This document shows, one piece after another, positions 7,391 through 15,882 of a stretch of 64,000 nt of DNA. Under the pieces are notes generated by a model. The model saw nothing but the letters and a program-made list of their open reading frames with translations. It was not told the DNA's origin and searched no databases. Positions within the stretch are counted from its first letter, which is position 1, and the number at the start of each line of letters is the position of its first letter. The position numbers and the translations under genes are program-made. The DNA comes from GCA-020345945 sp964596985 (GTDB lineage Archaea; Thermoproteota; Bathyarchaeia; RBG-16-48-13; GCA-020345945): positions 372,001 through 436,000 of the forward strand of contig CAZQWG010000001.1 of NCBI GenBank assembly GCA_964596985.1. Direction: 5' to 3'.

Positions 7391-7687
7391 ATGCGTGCTG
7401 AGAAGAACGACGTGAATCTTTGTGAGGGTTATGACTTGGTTCAAGTGAAGCTCTACACCATCCTAACGTGTCCCCATTGCAGGGCTGTGAGGGAATTCCT
7501 CAAGAGGAACAATGTTGAATTCGAGGATTACAACATCGAGGAGGACGAAGAAAGGTGGAAGGAGGCCCTATCCAAGACCGGGGGGTTGGATATCGTCCCC
7601 ATAGTAGATATCGATGGACAAATCCTCTTCGGCTCCTTCACTAGGGATCTGGAGATGAGGCTAATCGATGCATTGGGACTAGGTTAG
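7391..7687 (+). CDS. Glutaredoxin-like thiol oxidoreductase
   Basis: A 98-residue protein with an N-terminal extension of about 16 residues and then a compact glutaredoxin fold: VKLYTILTCPHCRAVREFL carries the CPHC active site, followed by VEFEDYNIEEDEE and the cis-Pro region GGLDIVPIVDIDG. The family reduces disulfides or carries sulfur in the cytoplasm. The promoter is clear: ATTTATATAG about 45 bases before the ATG. It is a single gene between fdhD (divergent) and the convergent E1-like gene. Confidence 0.85.
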   Translation: MRAEKNDVNLCEGYDLVQVKLYTILTCPHCRAVREFLKRNNVEFEDYNIEEDEERWKEALSKTGGLDIVPIVDIDGQILFGSFTRDLEMRLIDALGLG

Positions 7688-7833
7688 TGATACGCACGAT
7701 TGGATTTATCAGTAGTCCGCCAGACCCGGGCTAATAGTCTCCTCTCGTCGCAGCCCTGAGAACGAGTCATAAGGCAAACGGGTACGTCCCCCCTACTGTC
7801 TTGTCTTGGGAACTCCGATATCTCAGGGATTTG

Positions 7834-8910
7834 TCAAGTCAGTCGAAGTGTTGACATGATTCGTCGATATCTCTTCAGTGCAGTATTGCTGTCTAGTTGC
7901 CCCTCGAGTATACATAATCCAGACTGGAGGAGCGTCACCCGCGTATTCTCTTCAACCTTGAAGGTTAGACTCAGCCTGTTACGCTTGGATGCTATCTCCA
8001 TACCGGTTTTCAAGCCTTCTTGAATTGTTTGGAGATTGAGAACGAGGTCTTCCTTCGGTATCGCTATGAAGGTTCTCCTACCTCCTCTGCTACAGACCTC
8101 TTCGATCTCGACGCCTTTACGGGATCTCGGCATCTCTGCATGGGTCTCACCACACGTCTTGCAGTCCTCTCTCTTCTCAAGGCTGATACGGTCAAGCTCA
8201 ATGTTTGACAGGTCAAAGAAGAGGAGGCTTCCTGCAAGTCTAGGCTTGGAGTCGACGAGGATTCTAATCACCTCAGAGACCTCTAGACTCGATATGATCG
8301 AGATGATGGAGGGATGGACACCGACGGTGGAACAGGTTGGGAGGAGAGTGTCATCGACATCGGAGTAGAAGCATTCTAGGCATGCGGTCTCTCCCGGGAT
8401 TATCGTGGATACGGACCCGAAGGTCTCCAGACCCGCCCCAAAGACGTAAGGAACACCTTGCTCAACGCATGCCCGATTTACGGCGTACCTGGGTTTGATG
8501 CGGTCCAGACCGTCAACCACAACATCCATTCCCTTCACGATTCTCTCTGCGTTGGAGTGATCTACGGAGACAGGTTGAGGGTCTAAATCGACATCCGGGT
8601 TGAGTTTCTCCAGTTTGAGTGTTGCCGCCTCAGCTTTTGGAAGCCCGAGCTGACTCGTGTCGTATAGGTATTGTCTTTGCAGGTTCGAGCGTTCAACTAC
8701 GTCTCGGTCCACGATCCTCAGATGCCCTACCCCCATTGCGGTGAGTTGTAGGACGGCGGGACACCCTAGGCCACCTAGACCCACGACACAGACCCTGGCA
8801 TCCCGTATACGTTTCTGACCTTCGTATCCGATGTCTCCGAGGACTATTTGCCTCGAATATGTGTAGAGCTCCTCTTCCGATAGTTCTTTTCTTTCCTGTC
8901 TCTTCTTCAT
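7834..8910 (-). CDS. MoeB/ThiF/HesA-type E1-like adenylyltransferase with C-terminal extension
   Basis: A 358-residue E1-like enzyme, about 100 residues longer than plain MoeB/ThiF. It has the nucleotide site VVGLGGLGCPAVLQL, the DxDxVExSNLQRQ motif, a crossover Cys in TCSTVGVHPS, and a zinc site formed by CLEC and CKTC. The family adenylates the C-terminus of small ubiquitin-like sulfur carriers (MoaD, ThiS, SAMP). After the zinc site come about 105 extra residues ending in LCILEGQLDSNTALKRYRRI, whose role is unknown. It is divergent from the TusA-like gene, with the palindrome at 8969-8983 between them. Confidence 0.9.
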   Translation of the reverse strand: MKKRQERKELSEEELYTYSRQIVLGDIGYEGQKRIRDARVCVVGLGGLGCPAVLQLTAMGVGHLRIVDRDVVERSNLQRQYLYDTSQLGLPKAEAATLKLEKLNPDVDLDPQPVSVDHSNAERIVKGMDVVVDGLDRIKPRYAVNRACVEQGVPYVFGAGLETFGSVSTIIPGETACLECFYSDVDDTLLPTCSTVGVHPSIISIISSLEVSEVIRILVDSKPRLAGSLLFFDLSNIELDRISLEKREDCKTCGETHAEMPRSRKGVEIEEVCSRGGRRTFIAIPKEDLVLNLQTIQEGLKTGMEIASKRNRLSLTFKVEENTRVTLLQSGLCILEGQLDSNTALKRYRRIMSTLRLT

Positions 8911-8968
8911 TCGCTTCTCACCTTGCGGAGACTTCTTTGGTTCTAGCGTATAAGCCAGACAGCTGTCC

Positions 8969-8983
8969 TATGACAGCGTCATA
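8969..8983. promoter_or_regulatory. Palindromic operator TATGAC-N3-GTCATA
   Basis: A perfect 6-bp inverted repeat with a 3-base spacer (TATGACAGCGTCATA) sits directly upstream of the TATA-like AGATATATCTATA that serves the TusA-like gene, and about 60 bases upstream of the divergent E1-like gene. The same palindrome occurs once more at 32414-32430 in another divergent sulfur/thiol promoter region. The binding protein is unknown. Confidence 0.55.
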
Positions 8984-9037
8984 AGATATATCTATAACTG
9001 TCGTAAGCGGAGAGTGAAACGTGTGGAGAGAGACGAA

Positions 9038-9280
9038 ATGGCCGGAAAAATCAATCCTACTAGAAGCATCGATTTGAGAGGGCTGTACTGTCCTGAACCG
9101 ATCTTCAGGACCGCCGCTGAGATCGGGAAAATGGAGAAAGGCGAGGTACTGGAAGTGCTCGCCGACGACCCTGCTGCAGAGGAAGACATCAAGAGATGGG
9201 CGAAAAGGATGGAACAGGAGATTCTGGAATTCAGTAAAGAAGGAATCGACCTGAGGTTCCTCATAAGAAAGACTGGCTGA
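9038..9280 (+). CDS. TusA-like sulfur carrier
   Basis: An 80-residue TusA/SirA-family protein. The signature LRGLYCPEPIFRTAAEIGKM contains the persulfide-carrying Cys in the CPEP motif, followed by the second half VLADDPAAEEDIKRWAKRM. In known systems TusA passes sulfur to tRNA thiolation, Moco or dissimilatory sulfur enzymes. ATG 9038 is preferred over GTG 9014 because GGAGAG precedes it and the TusA fold begins shortly after. It faces the E1-like gene across a palindromic operator. Confidence 0.88.
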   Translation: MAGKINPTRSIDLRGLYCPEPIFRTAAEIGKMEKGEVLEVLADDPAAEEDIKRWAKRMEQEILEFSKEGIDLRFLIRKTG

Positions 9281-9343
9281 GAATACGGGTTACCGACTGA
9301 GAGAGGGAAGAGCCAGACCACATGTATGAGGGGGAGAGTCTTC

Positions 9344-10198
9344 CTATTCCAAGCTCTCTTCTGTTGGGATCTGGGATTCGCAAGGGACACCGGTTTGGCA
9401 TAGACCACACCCGTATCCCTCGAAGTTATAATTGGATCTCACATACTCTCTGGTTGTTCGAAGATACCTTCTGCACTTGATCTTGTCATGGCCGTTCTCT
9501 GTGATCGCTCCTGTCGGGCATCGTTGGATACATTCTCCGCACGTCCCCTTTGAAAAGAAAAGACAGTAGGCGTGGTGGTTATCGTACGGTCTCTTCGTAA
9601 GGGGAATCCTGATGTTTGCGATAACCGATCCACATCGCATAGCCTTGCCTTTTGGAGTGATCAAACCGTCACAGAGACCGAACGTTCCCAGCCCCGCCAC
9701 ATAGGCTGCATGCCGTTCCGACCAGGTGGAAGCGAAGACGTAGCGTTCTGAATTCTTCTGCTCCCAGAGAGGAGACAGCATCGGTGCGACAGCCGCGAAC
9801 CCTGACTCTTGAAGGGCTGATACTACATGTTTGCGAAGTTTTGTGTTGACTTTTTCACCGTAGATACGGGCTCTAGCCCATCTTTCCGAGGTGAAGGTTT
9901 TCCGTTTCCGGTTATCGGATTTTGTCTTTTCGGTCTGCGGTAATATCCAGCTGATGACGGTTAGTTGATTCGGGTTGATCTCTAGCTGGGGAAAGGTTTT
10001 GGTGAATATCTCCAGAGGAGTCCAGTAGAAGGGCCCGATATCTTCTTTGTAGAATTTGTAGAGAGGATCGGTACCGCTCGAGAATCCTACTATCGGGTCA
10101 GCCCAAGCCTTCTCACTCTCCTTGTTTTCAAGGGAGTTTTCTGGAGACTGGTTGATGAAGGTCTTTATGGTCTCTTCGATCCAATTCGCAGGATCCAT
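9344..10198 (-). CDS. QueG/RdhA-like double-cluster ferredoxin protein
   Basis: About 284 residues. The C-terminal half has a ferredoxin module, CGECIQRCPTGAI, then CGLCQTGVPCE, with HHAYCLFF and a further Cys between. The central block SERHAAYVAGLGTFGLCDGLITPKGKAMRCGSVIA is typical of the corrinoid-binding fold shared by epoxyqueuosine reductase QueG and reductive dehalogenase-like proteins. Whether it binds cobalamin is not visible. It lacks the Tat signal of true respiratory dehalogenases, so a soluble cytoplasmic reductase is likelier. It is convergent with the TusA-like gene. Confidence 0.75.
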   Translation of the reverse strand: MDPANWIEETIKTFINQSPENSLENKESEKAWADPIVGFSSGTDPLYKFYKEDIGPFYWTPLEIFTKTFPQLEINPNQLTVISWILPQTEKTKSDNRKRKTFTSERWARARIYGEKVNTKLRKHVVSALQESGFAAVAPMLSPLWEQKNSERYVFASTWSERHAAYVAGLGTFGLCDGLITPKGKAMRCGSVIANIRIPLTKRPYDNHHAYCLFFSKGTCGECIQRCPTGAITENGHDKIKCRRYLRTTREYVRSNYNFEGYGCGLCQTGVPCESQIPTEESLE

Positions 10199-10426
10199 AT
10201 TCAAGGGAAATGAGGTTGCCGGATAATAGTCTTCTTACTAGAAACAGAAGTCTACCTGCAAATGCGCTACAGAGAAGGGCAGAGAGTCTGCTGATTCAAT
10301 ACGGCTCTCTGCATTGTCAGGTGAAGAGTCAAAGGGTTAATCTAGCTTGTAGATAGGTGATTGTATGTTAGTCGCTATGGCGATATGCCTAGGCAACGTG
10401 TGATCCTGAACAGTTGGTGATGATGT

Positions 10427-11044
10427 GTGATTACAGGTTTTGAGGATCTTGCGAATTGGGGATATGGAAAACTCGTCGGAATGGTTTCTCTTTCTGCATT
10501 GATCTACGCCGCCATATGGATGCTGAACTTCCATCTGAGATACCCAGGGGAATGGAACGACTGGGAATGGTATTACCTGTTATGGATGTTGATTGGGGCA
10601 GTGACAGACTATTCGTATACGTGGTTGTTCAACACTGTCTCTTCCTACGTGGTGGCTTGGATCTTCTTTCGGCCCCACGCGTCTTGGGAGAACGCGCAAC
10701 GGACTTTGAAGCTGAACGCATTTGCCTTTGTGTTCCTGGCTTTCTGTCAACTGCCTTCAACCATAGCGTTACGATTGGGAACGACCGACCTCAACGGATT
10801 TCTTGCCTCTGCGGTATGCGGTCTCCTGATCAGTGGGACGGCCGGCATAGTAGCTGTGAGAGCAGCCCGCATAGGATTCAGACTTGACGGTAACGAGGCA
10901 TGGGCAATTGCGTTGCTTGCGTTTTGCCAACTTCTCGTCTATGGGATACCTTACCCGATATTCATCAGCAGACTGAGTAGTGTTGCCTCGTTACTTGGTC
11001 TTACGATGCCAACCGGCATCGATCTGACCGGATTCGGGGGATGA
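10427..11044 (+). CDS. Polytopic membrane protein, possibly Yip1-like
   Basis: A 205-residue protein with about five hydrophobic helices (around residues 15-35, 47-75, 94-115, 125-145 and 158-185). The amphipathic linker FFRPHASWENAQRTLKLNAFAFV between helices, plus the overall size, resemble archaeal Yip1-domain proteins, but the match is weak. There are no catalytic or binding motifs. It starts at GTG 10427. It is convergent with nikR with no gene between, so it is probably monocistronic. Confidence 0.6.
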   Translation: MITGFEDLANWGYGKLVGMVSLSALIYAAIWMLNFHLRYPGEWNDWEWYYLLWMLIGAVTDYSYTWLFNTVSSYVVAWIFFRPHASWENAQRTLKLNAFAFVFLAFCQLPSTIALRLGTTDLNGFLASAVCGLLISGTAGIVAVRAARIGFRLDGNEAWAIALLAFCQLLVYGIPYPIFISRLSSVASLLGLTMPTGIDLTGFGG

Positions 11045-11200
11045 TTTTCACCCTTTGGACTAAAAATATGATTCATGGAGGCATTACTTGCCAACATTCC
11101 ACTTCTAAAGGGTCACCACGAACCTCTGGGCGTGTGACAGTTATCGGTGAGAGAGCCCTGCCAATGGAACACGGTGAACGCGTCAGGACAGCCCTTCGGA

Positions 11201-11608
11201 CTATTCCTCTATCATGGGCACCATTGTGTATTTGACTTGTTGGATTCCTCTCATTGCCCTGATTCTGCCAATGAAGTCCAGCACCTTTTCAGCTTCCCCT
11301 TCGGTGATGAAGATCTCCAGGCAGTAGACCTTTCCCAGATGAATGTGCATGTTTGCAGAAACGATCTCGTCGTGTTCGTGTCTGAGCCGCGTCAATCGCT
11401 CTTCCACGCTGTGTCCACCATGCTCTGATATGACGGTTATTGTCGCTGTGACCTGCCCCTTCTCGGATCGGCTCAGTTCATACTCAGATAGAACGTCTCT
11501 CACGGCATCTCTAATCACCTCTGAACGACTCGAGTACCCTTTCCTCCTCTTGAATTCATCCAGCTTCTTCAGGAAACCTTTCGCAAGAGAGATACTGACA
11601 ATAGGCAT
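11201..11608 (-). CDS. nikR: NikR nickel-responsive regulator
   Basis: A 135-residue NikR. Residues 1-45 form the ribbon-helix-helix DNA-binding domain (PIVSISLAKGFLKKLDEF, SSRSEVIRDAVRDVL). The C-terminal ACT-like domain holds the four high-affinity nickel ligands in family positions: H77, H88, H90 and C96 (HEHDE, HIHLGKVYC). NikR generally represses nickel uptake when nickel is plentiful. Here it is divergent from a P1B-type metal exporter, with an inverted repeat directly in front of its own start. The window has other probable nickel users: the hydrogenase and a LarA-like protein. Confidence 0.92.
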   Translation of the reverse strand: MPIVSISLAKGFLKKLDEFKRRKGYSSRSEVIRDAVRDVLSEYELSRSEKGQVTATITVISEHGGHSVEERLTRLRHEHDEIVSANMHIHLGKVYCLEIFITEGEAEKVLDFIGRIRAMRGIQQVKYTMVPMIEE

Positions 11609-11615
11609 ATTTCAT

Positions 11616-11642
11616 AATTTATTAAGATTAGATTAATAATTT
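11616..11642. promoter_or_regulatory. Inverted repeat in front of nikR, candidate NikR site
   Basis: AATTTATTAA (11616-11625) and TTAATAATTT (11633-11642) are inverted repeats matching at 9 of 10 bases around a 7-base spacer, 8 bases upstream of the nikR ATG. A further ATTAATAAT half-like element lies about 30 bases on. The spacing differs from the enterobacterial NikR site (GTATGA-N16-TCATAC). The arms are A/T-rich and could simply be the promoter. Confidence 0.4.
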
Positions 11643-11791
11643 TTATTTAGAATCCTATGTTTCTTAGCATCACATTAATAATCTCCTACCGGGAATAGAC
11701 ATCGAACCATCGCACTAGGACATCAACAACAGATCAACCAGGGACGTTTGTCAATGTGGTCCGAGTTCAATGCAAGGAACGGAGGTTAAGT

Positions 11792-13729
11792 ATGCAACAC
11801 GATCACAGCAAGGAAGAAAACTGCATAGTATGCGACAGCGAGATCTGGGAAGAAGAGGAGAGTAAAAAGGACAAGAAGCTGAACATGGCTCTCTCGGCTG
11901 TACTACTTTCAGTAGGACTAATTCTTGAGTTCATCTTGAAGATGGATTTGCCGGCTCTAATTCTATTCCTTGCAACCGCTTGGATTTCAGGATACGGCAT
12001 AGCCAGAGAAGGCGTCTCCTCGCTATTCCAGAAACGGGTGAGCATAGACCTCCTTATGACTATAGCCGCAGCGGGAGCCTTCATGATCGGTCATGGAGAG
12101 GAAGGAGCCACAGTCGTCTTCCTCTTCAACGTAGCCGAGTTTCTGGAAGACTATGCTACCGAAAAAGCGAGGAGGTCGGTTCATTCTATGATGAAACTTA
12201 CCCCCGAAACAACCGTTGTCAGGCGTGGGGGAAGGGAGGAAAGAGTTCACGTTCACAACGTCGAAGTGAACGAGTTGATTCTGGTTCGCCCCGGAGAGAG
12301 GGTCCCCTTGGATGGTGTCGTGAAAGAAGGCGTCTCGAGCGTCAATCAAGCCCCGATAACGGGTGAATCGATACCCATAACGAAACAAGCGGGCGACGAG
12401 GTATACGCAGGAACCCTGAACAACGAGGGATTCCTCGAGATCGAGGTTACCAAACGATCTGACGAATCCATGCTGAGGAGAATTACGGAACTTATTGAAG
12501 AGGCGCAAAAGAAGAGATCGGATACTGAAAGGTTTGTCGACAGGTTTTCCAGGTACTACACACCAGCCATCATTCTTCTGGCAGTATTTGTAGCTACAAT
12601 ACCTCCCCTTCTTCTGGGCCTACCCTTTGACGAGTGGTTCTATAAGGCGTTGGTTCTGCTGGTAGTGTCTTGTCCTTGTGCTCTAGTCATCTCAACTCCT
12701 GTAGCGATGGTCTCGGCAATAACCAGCGCCGCCAGAAACGGCGTTCTAATAAAGGGTAGCAACTATCTCGAAGACCTCAATGAGACAGGTGTCTTCGGCT
12801 TCGATAAGACAGGGACATTGACCGAAGGGAACCTGGAAGTAACGGAAGTCGTTTCTTTCGATCACTCACGGGAGGATGTACTACTCAAAGCTGCTTCCCT
12901 TGAGACGTTATCCGAACATCCTATTGCCAAGGCAATAGTTGAGAAGGCGAAACGAGAAGGAATGGGTCTGAAACCCGTCGATAACTTCAGAGCCGTCCCG
13001 GGTATGGGAGCGATATGCGAGATCGGAGAGGAGGGGTTCTGCGTCGGCAACAGAAGAATGCTAAGTGAAATGTCAATCGATCTTCCGGAGGATCAGATTA
13101 GGAGGATCGAGAAGGAGGGGAAGACGGTGGTTGTCGTTGGAAATCGGGAAAAGGTCATCGGTCTGATCGCGGTCATGGACAAGATCAGAGAGACCTCAAT
13201 CGAGACCATAGCCCAGCTTAAGGAGAGGGGGATAAGGACAGAGATGATCACGGGGGACAACGATAGAACAGCGAGAGCGATAGCAGACAAGCTAGGTGTA
13301 GATGAATATCACGCGGAACTGTTGCCAGACGATAAAGTAAGTATTGTCGGAGAACACCTTGCGGCAGATTTCGGAAAAGTCGTCATGGTAGGAGACGGCG
13401 TAAACGATGCCCCCGCCTTAGCCAGAGCAGACGTCGGCATAGCCATGGGAGCAATAGGCAGCAGCGTCTCTCTGGAGACAGCAGACATAGTACTGATGCA
13501 GGACGATCTATCTAAACTGCCATACCTGATGGAGCTGAGCAAGAAGACCCTTGAGATAGTGAAGCAGAATATTCTTGCCTCCATATTGATAAAGGGAAGC
13601 CTTGTCGTTCTCGTGTTTCCTGGATTTGCGACATTATGGCTTGCAGTGGCGATCGGCGACATGGGACTCTCCCTCGCGGTAATACTTAACGCCATGCGTC
13701 TGTCACTGGTAGGTACACGCATCCACTAG
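11792..13729 (+). CDS. P1B-type heavy-metal transporting ATPase
   Basis: A 645-residue P-type ATPase. It has the CPC metal site in SCPCALVIS, the phosphorylation motif DKTGTLTEG, the SEHPIAKAI motif of heavy-metal pumps, and GDGVNDAPALARADVGIAMG. The short N-terminus is His/Cys/acid-rich (MQHDHSKEENCIVCDSE) and replaces the usual HMA domain. The last membrane helix contains GDMGLSLAVILNAMRL; an Asp at this place is typical of Zn/Cd/Co-type (P1B-2) pumps. ATG 11792 follows GGAGGT and is preferred over GTG 11756. Divergence from nikR suggests nickel or cobalt export, but selectivity cannot be read from sequence. Confidence 0.92.
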   Translation: MQHDHSKEENCIVCDSEIWEEEESKKDKKLNMALSAVLLSVGLILEFILKMDLPALILFLATAWISGYGIAREGVSSLFQKRVSIDLLMTIAAAGAFMIGHGEEGATVVFLFNVAEFLEDYATEKARRSVHSMMKLTPETTVVRRGGREERVHVHNVEVNELILVRPGERVPLDGVVKEGVSSVNQAPITGESIPITKQAGDEVYAGTLNNEGFLEIEVTKRSDESMLRRITELIEEAQKKRSDTERFVDRFSRYYTPAIILLAVFVATIPPLLLGLPFDEWFYKALVLLVVSCPCALVISTPVAMVSAITSAARNGVLIKGSNYLEDLNETGVFGFDKTGTLTEGNLEVTEVVSFDHSREDVLLKAASLETLSEHPIAKAIVEKAKREGMGLKPVDNFRAVPGMGAICEIGEEGFCVGNRRMLSEMSIDLPEDQIRRIEKEGKTVVVVGNREKVIGLIAVMDKIRETSIETIAQLKERGIRTEMITGDNDRTARAIADKLGVDEYHAELLPDDKVSIVGEHLAADFGKVVMVGDGVNDAPALARADVGIAMGAIGSSVSLETADIVLMQDDLSKLPYLMELSKKTLEIVKQNILASILIKGSLVVLVFPGFATLWLAVAIGDMGLSLAVILNAMRLSLVGTRIH

Positions 13730-13904
13730 GGCTGCGTACTACGAGACAAGGAATTCCCCGAGAAGGGATGCGCCCGTTCAAAGAGGCTTAGAGATCAAGA
13801 GGAGAATGGTTCTCCCCGAATTGAGGTAGCCTATGGTATACGGCAGGAGTACGCGATCATTTGCCTGCCACTATGAACAAAGCACTTCAACGTGTACAGC
13901 AGTC

Positions 13905-15035
13905 TCATCGAGTCTTTGGGAGACGTTTGCTGTACTCCACTATAGCTTCTGTGTATGCGTCGATGACTTCAGGTTTCGCCTTGCCGGATACCGGGGCGCA
14001 GATCAGGAGATGCCCTCCTTCTCCAAGCATATCTATGTAGTGTCGTACCTTCTCCTTCATCTCCTTCGGGGTACCACTCGCAAGCGACATTGTATGTATC
14101 CTGAGCCATAGCATTGCGTCGTGTTCCACACATTGACCCTTCACCCTCTGTAGGTCCAGGGATATGGGTTCCTGAAGTTCTATGGTTCCGTTGCCTGCAT
14201 CGAGGATTCGGTCTATGAAGCTGTAGGGGTCTGCAGCTTGTTCGATTCCGATTTGAGAATGCCATCTGACCCCGCCGAGGGTGAGATGCCCCAGGGAATC
14301 AACGATCCTCCTATATGAGGGGATGAAGAACTCGCAGTATAGTTGCGGTGAGACTGTCGGAATGGAGGCGAAGGCGTCCGACATGCTTATGCCTATTGCC
14401 CCCGCATCCAGCTGAGCCTTACCAAAGGCTATGCATGTTTCAGCCGATAGATCCATTATCTGGTGGACAAGGTCAGGATTCTTCTTCATGTCGATGAGTA
14501 GCCGTGTTGCCCCCCGGAGACTTGCAGCGAGAGAGGCTGGTCCTTGGAGATGCCCGAGGATAGGGTAAGAGTTCCCTATCGCATCGTGGAGAACCTCTAT
14601 GGTCTCTATGACCAACGGTAGTCGCCCATCCTTTTCCGGCTCTATGAGGGTGAGCCGACCCAGGTCGCTACGGTCATTTATCACGGGTTCTTTGACGATG
14701 GTATGAGCGTCTTCCAGAAATTCGACTTCACAACCGTACGCTTCGGGTTCTAACGAGTAAACGTCTGGCCAAGGCCACACGGTATCGAACCGGAACCTGC
14801 AGAGTCCTGCAAGGATGGTCTCACAAAGCTTGTAAGGGTCGACGATTATTTCGCTCAGCTTGTATCCTGTTAAGGAACGGGTGTATCCTCCCCTCCAGTA
14901 TGCCCATACGGGAAGCCGGTCGACGTTTGTATGGTGAACCTGGTAGGCAATGAATCTCTCAAGGGGTGTGATCGAGTCTCTCTTCAAATCGGACTGTACT
15001 TTCTCCGCCAAGTTTCGAATCTTCTCAAGAGACAT
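13905..15035 (-). CDS. UroD-like (HemE/MtaA superfamily) methyltransferase, degenerate zinc motif
   Basis: A protein of about 376 residues with the uroporphyrinogen decarboxylase-type TIM barrel used by MtaA/MtbA and related corrinoid methyltransferases. Recognisable blocks are LGHLQGPASLAASLRGATRLL, GAIGISMSDAF and the C-terminal HTMSLASGTPKEMKEKVRHYIDMLGEGGHLL. At the expected His-x-Cys zinc site of MtaA it reads WHSQIG, so the Cys is Gln. It follows a corrinoid-like protein that has also lost its cobalt ligand; the stop and start of the pair are about 5 bases apart. The pair is probably co-expressed, but the substrate is unknown. Confidence 0.8.
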   Translation of the reverse strand: MSLEKIRNLAEKVQSDLKRDSITPLERFIAYQVHHTNVDRLPVWAYWRGGYTRSLTGYKLSEIIVDPYKLCETILAGLCRFRFDTVWPWPDVYSLEPEAYGCEVEFLEDAHTIVKEPVINDRSDLGRLTLIEPEKDGRLPLVIETIEVLHDAIGNSYPILGHLQGPASLAASLRGATRLLIDMKKNPDLVHQIMDLSAETCIAFGKAQLDAGAIGISMSDAFASIPTVSPQLYCEFFIPSYRRIVDSLGHLTLGGVRWHSQIGIEQAADPYSFIDRILDAGNGTIELQEPISLDLQRVKGQCVEHDAMLWLRIHTMSLASGTPKEMKEKVRHYIDMLGEGGHLLICAPVSGKAKPEVIDAYTEAIVEYSKRLPKTR

Positions 15036-15039
15036 CCTA

Positions 15040-15708
15040 CTACCCACCTACCAATTCTTCTACTTTCTCGATAGCTTCCATCGCGTCCTCAGCCCAGGCG
15101 TCGGCGTTCACCTCTTTCGCCGTCTGTGACGTTGTTCCTGCCCCGCCGATCAAGACCTTGATTCTTGATCTTAGTCGTTCAACCTCCAAGCGGTCAGTTA
15201 TCTGACTAATATAATGTGTCGTGTAGTTCATCGGTGAGCCCACAGCGATAACGTCCGCCCCTAGTTCCTTCGCCGCATCCACGAATACATCTGGCTGGAC
15301 ATTCACTCCTAGGTCATGAACCTCGAACCCAGCACCACGAAGCATTGTTGCAACAAGGTCCTTGCCGATCTCTTGGCTGCATTCATGGATGACTCCGATG
15401 ACTATCCTTGCCTTCTTTGTCGATCTGCTGACGTCTATGTAGGGTTCAAGAATCTCCATTGCCGCCTTCATGGCCTCAGCTGAGAGAAGAATATCGGGTA
15501 CAAAGAACTCTCTTTCCTCAAACCTTTGCCCCACGATACCCATAGCCGGGACGAGAACCGAGGATACCACCTTGTATGGCGGTATCTGGTTATCAAGGGC
15601 AAGACGTACGAGTCTCTCTGAGGATATGGCGTCTCCTTGAATTACGCTCTCTTTGAGTTCATCGAGAATCGATTGGGTCTTCTTTTTCATCACGGATTCA
15701 TTTCCCAT
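15040..15708 (-). CDS. Corrinoid-protein homologue lacking the cobalt-ligand His
   Basis: A 222-residue two-domain protein of the MtaC/MtbC/MetH-B12 type: an N-terminal helical cap (KTQSILDELKESVIQGD to ILEPYIDV) and a C-terminal Rossmann domain. In the family the DxHxxG motif gives the lower cobalt ligand. Here the aligned stretch is CSQEIGK, so Asp is Cys and His is Gln. The later S-x-L site is changed as well (VGSPMN), while the GG of VLIGGAGT is kept. It may bind cobalamin without the His ligand, or bind something else. It is the first gene of a pair with the UroD-like gene. Confidence 0.8.
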   Translation of the reverse strand: MGNESVMKKKTQSILDELKESVIQGDAISSERLVRLALDNQIPPYKVVSSVLVPAMGIVGQRFEEREFFVPDILLSAEAMKAAMEILEPYIDVSRSTKKARIVIGVIHECSQEIGKDLVATMLRGAGFEVHDLGVNVQPDVFVDAAKELGADVIAVGSPMNYTTHYISQITDRLEVERLRSRIKVLIGGAGTTSQTAKEVNADAWAEDAMEAIEKVEELVGG

Positions 15709-15882
15709 AATCTGACATGAATATGAAATGAAGATTACGGAGACCGGTGGTTGCACTCATGAGATCAAGGGCACACGAGATCCCCAGTATCACGGTTCAC
15801 ACGGACATCAAGGATTCTCGACCACAAACAACTTGTCAACAAATATCATATTCCACACGAAGCAAGAAGGCCGCCCTTGATA

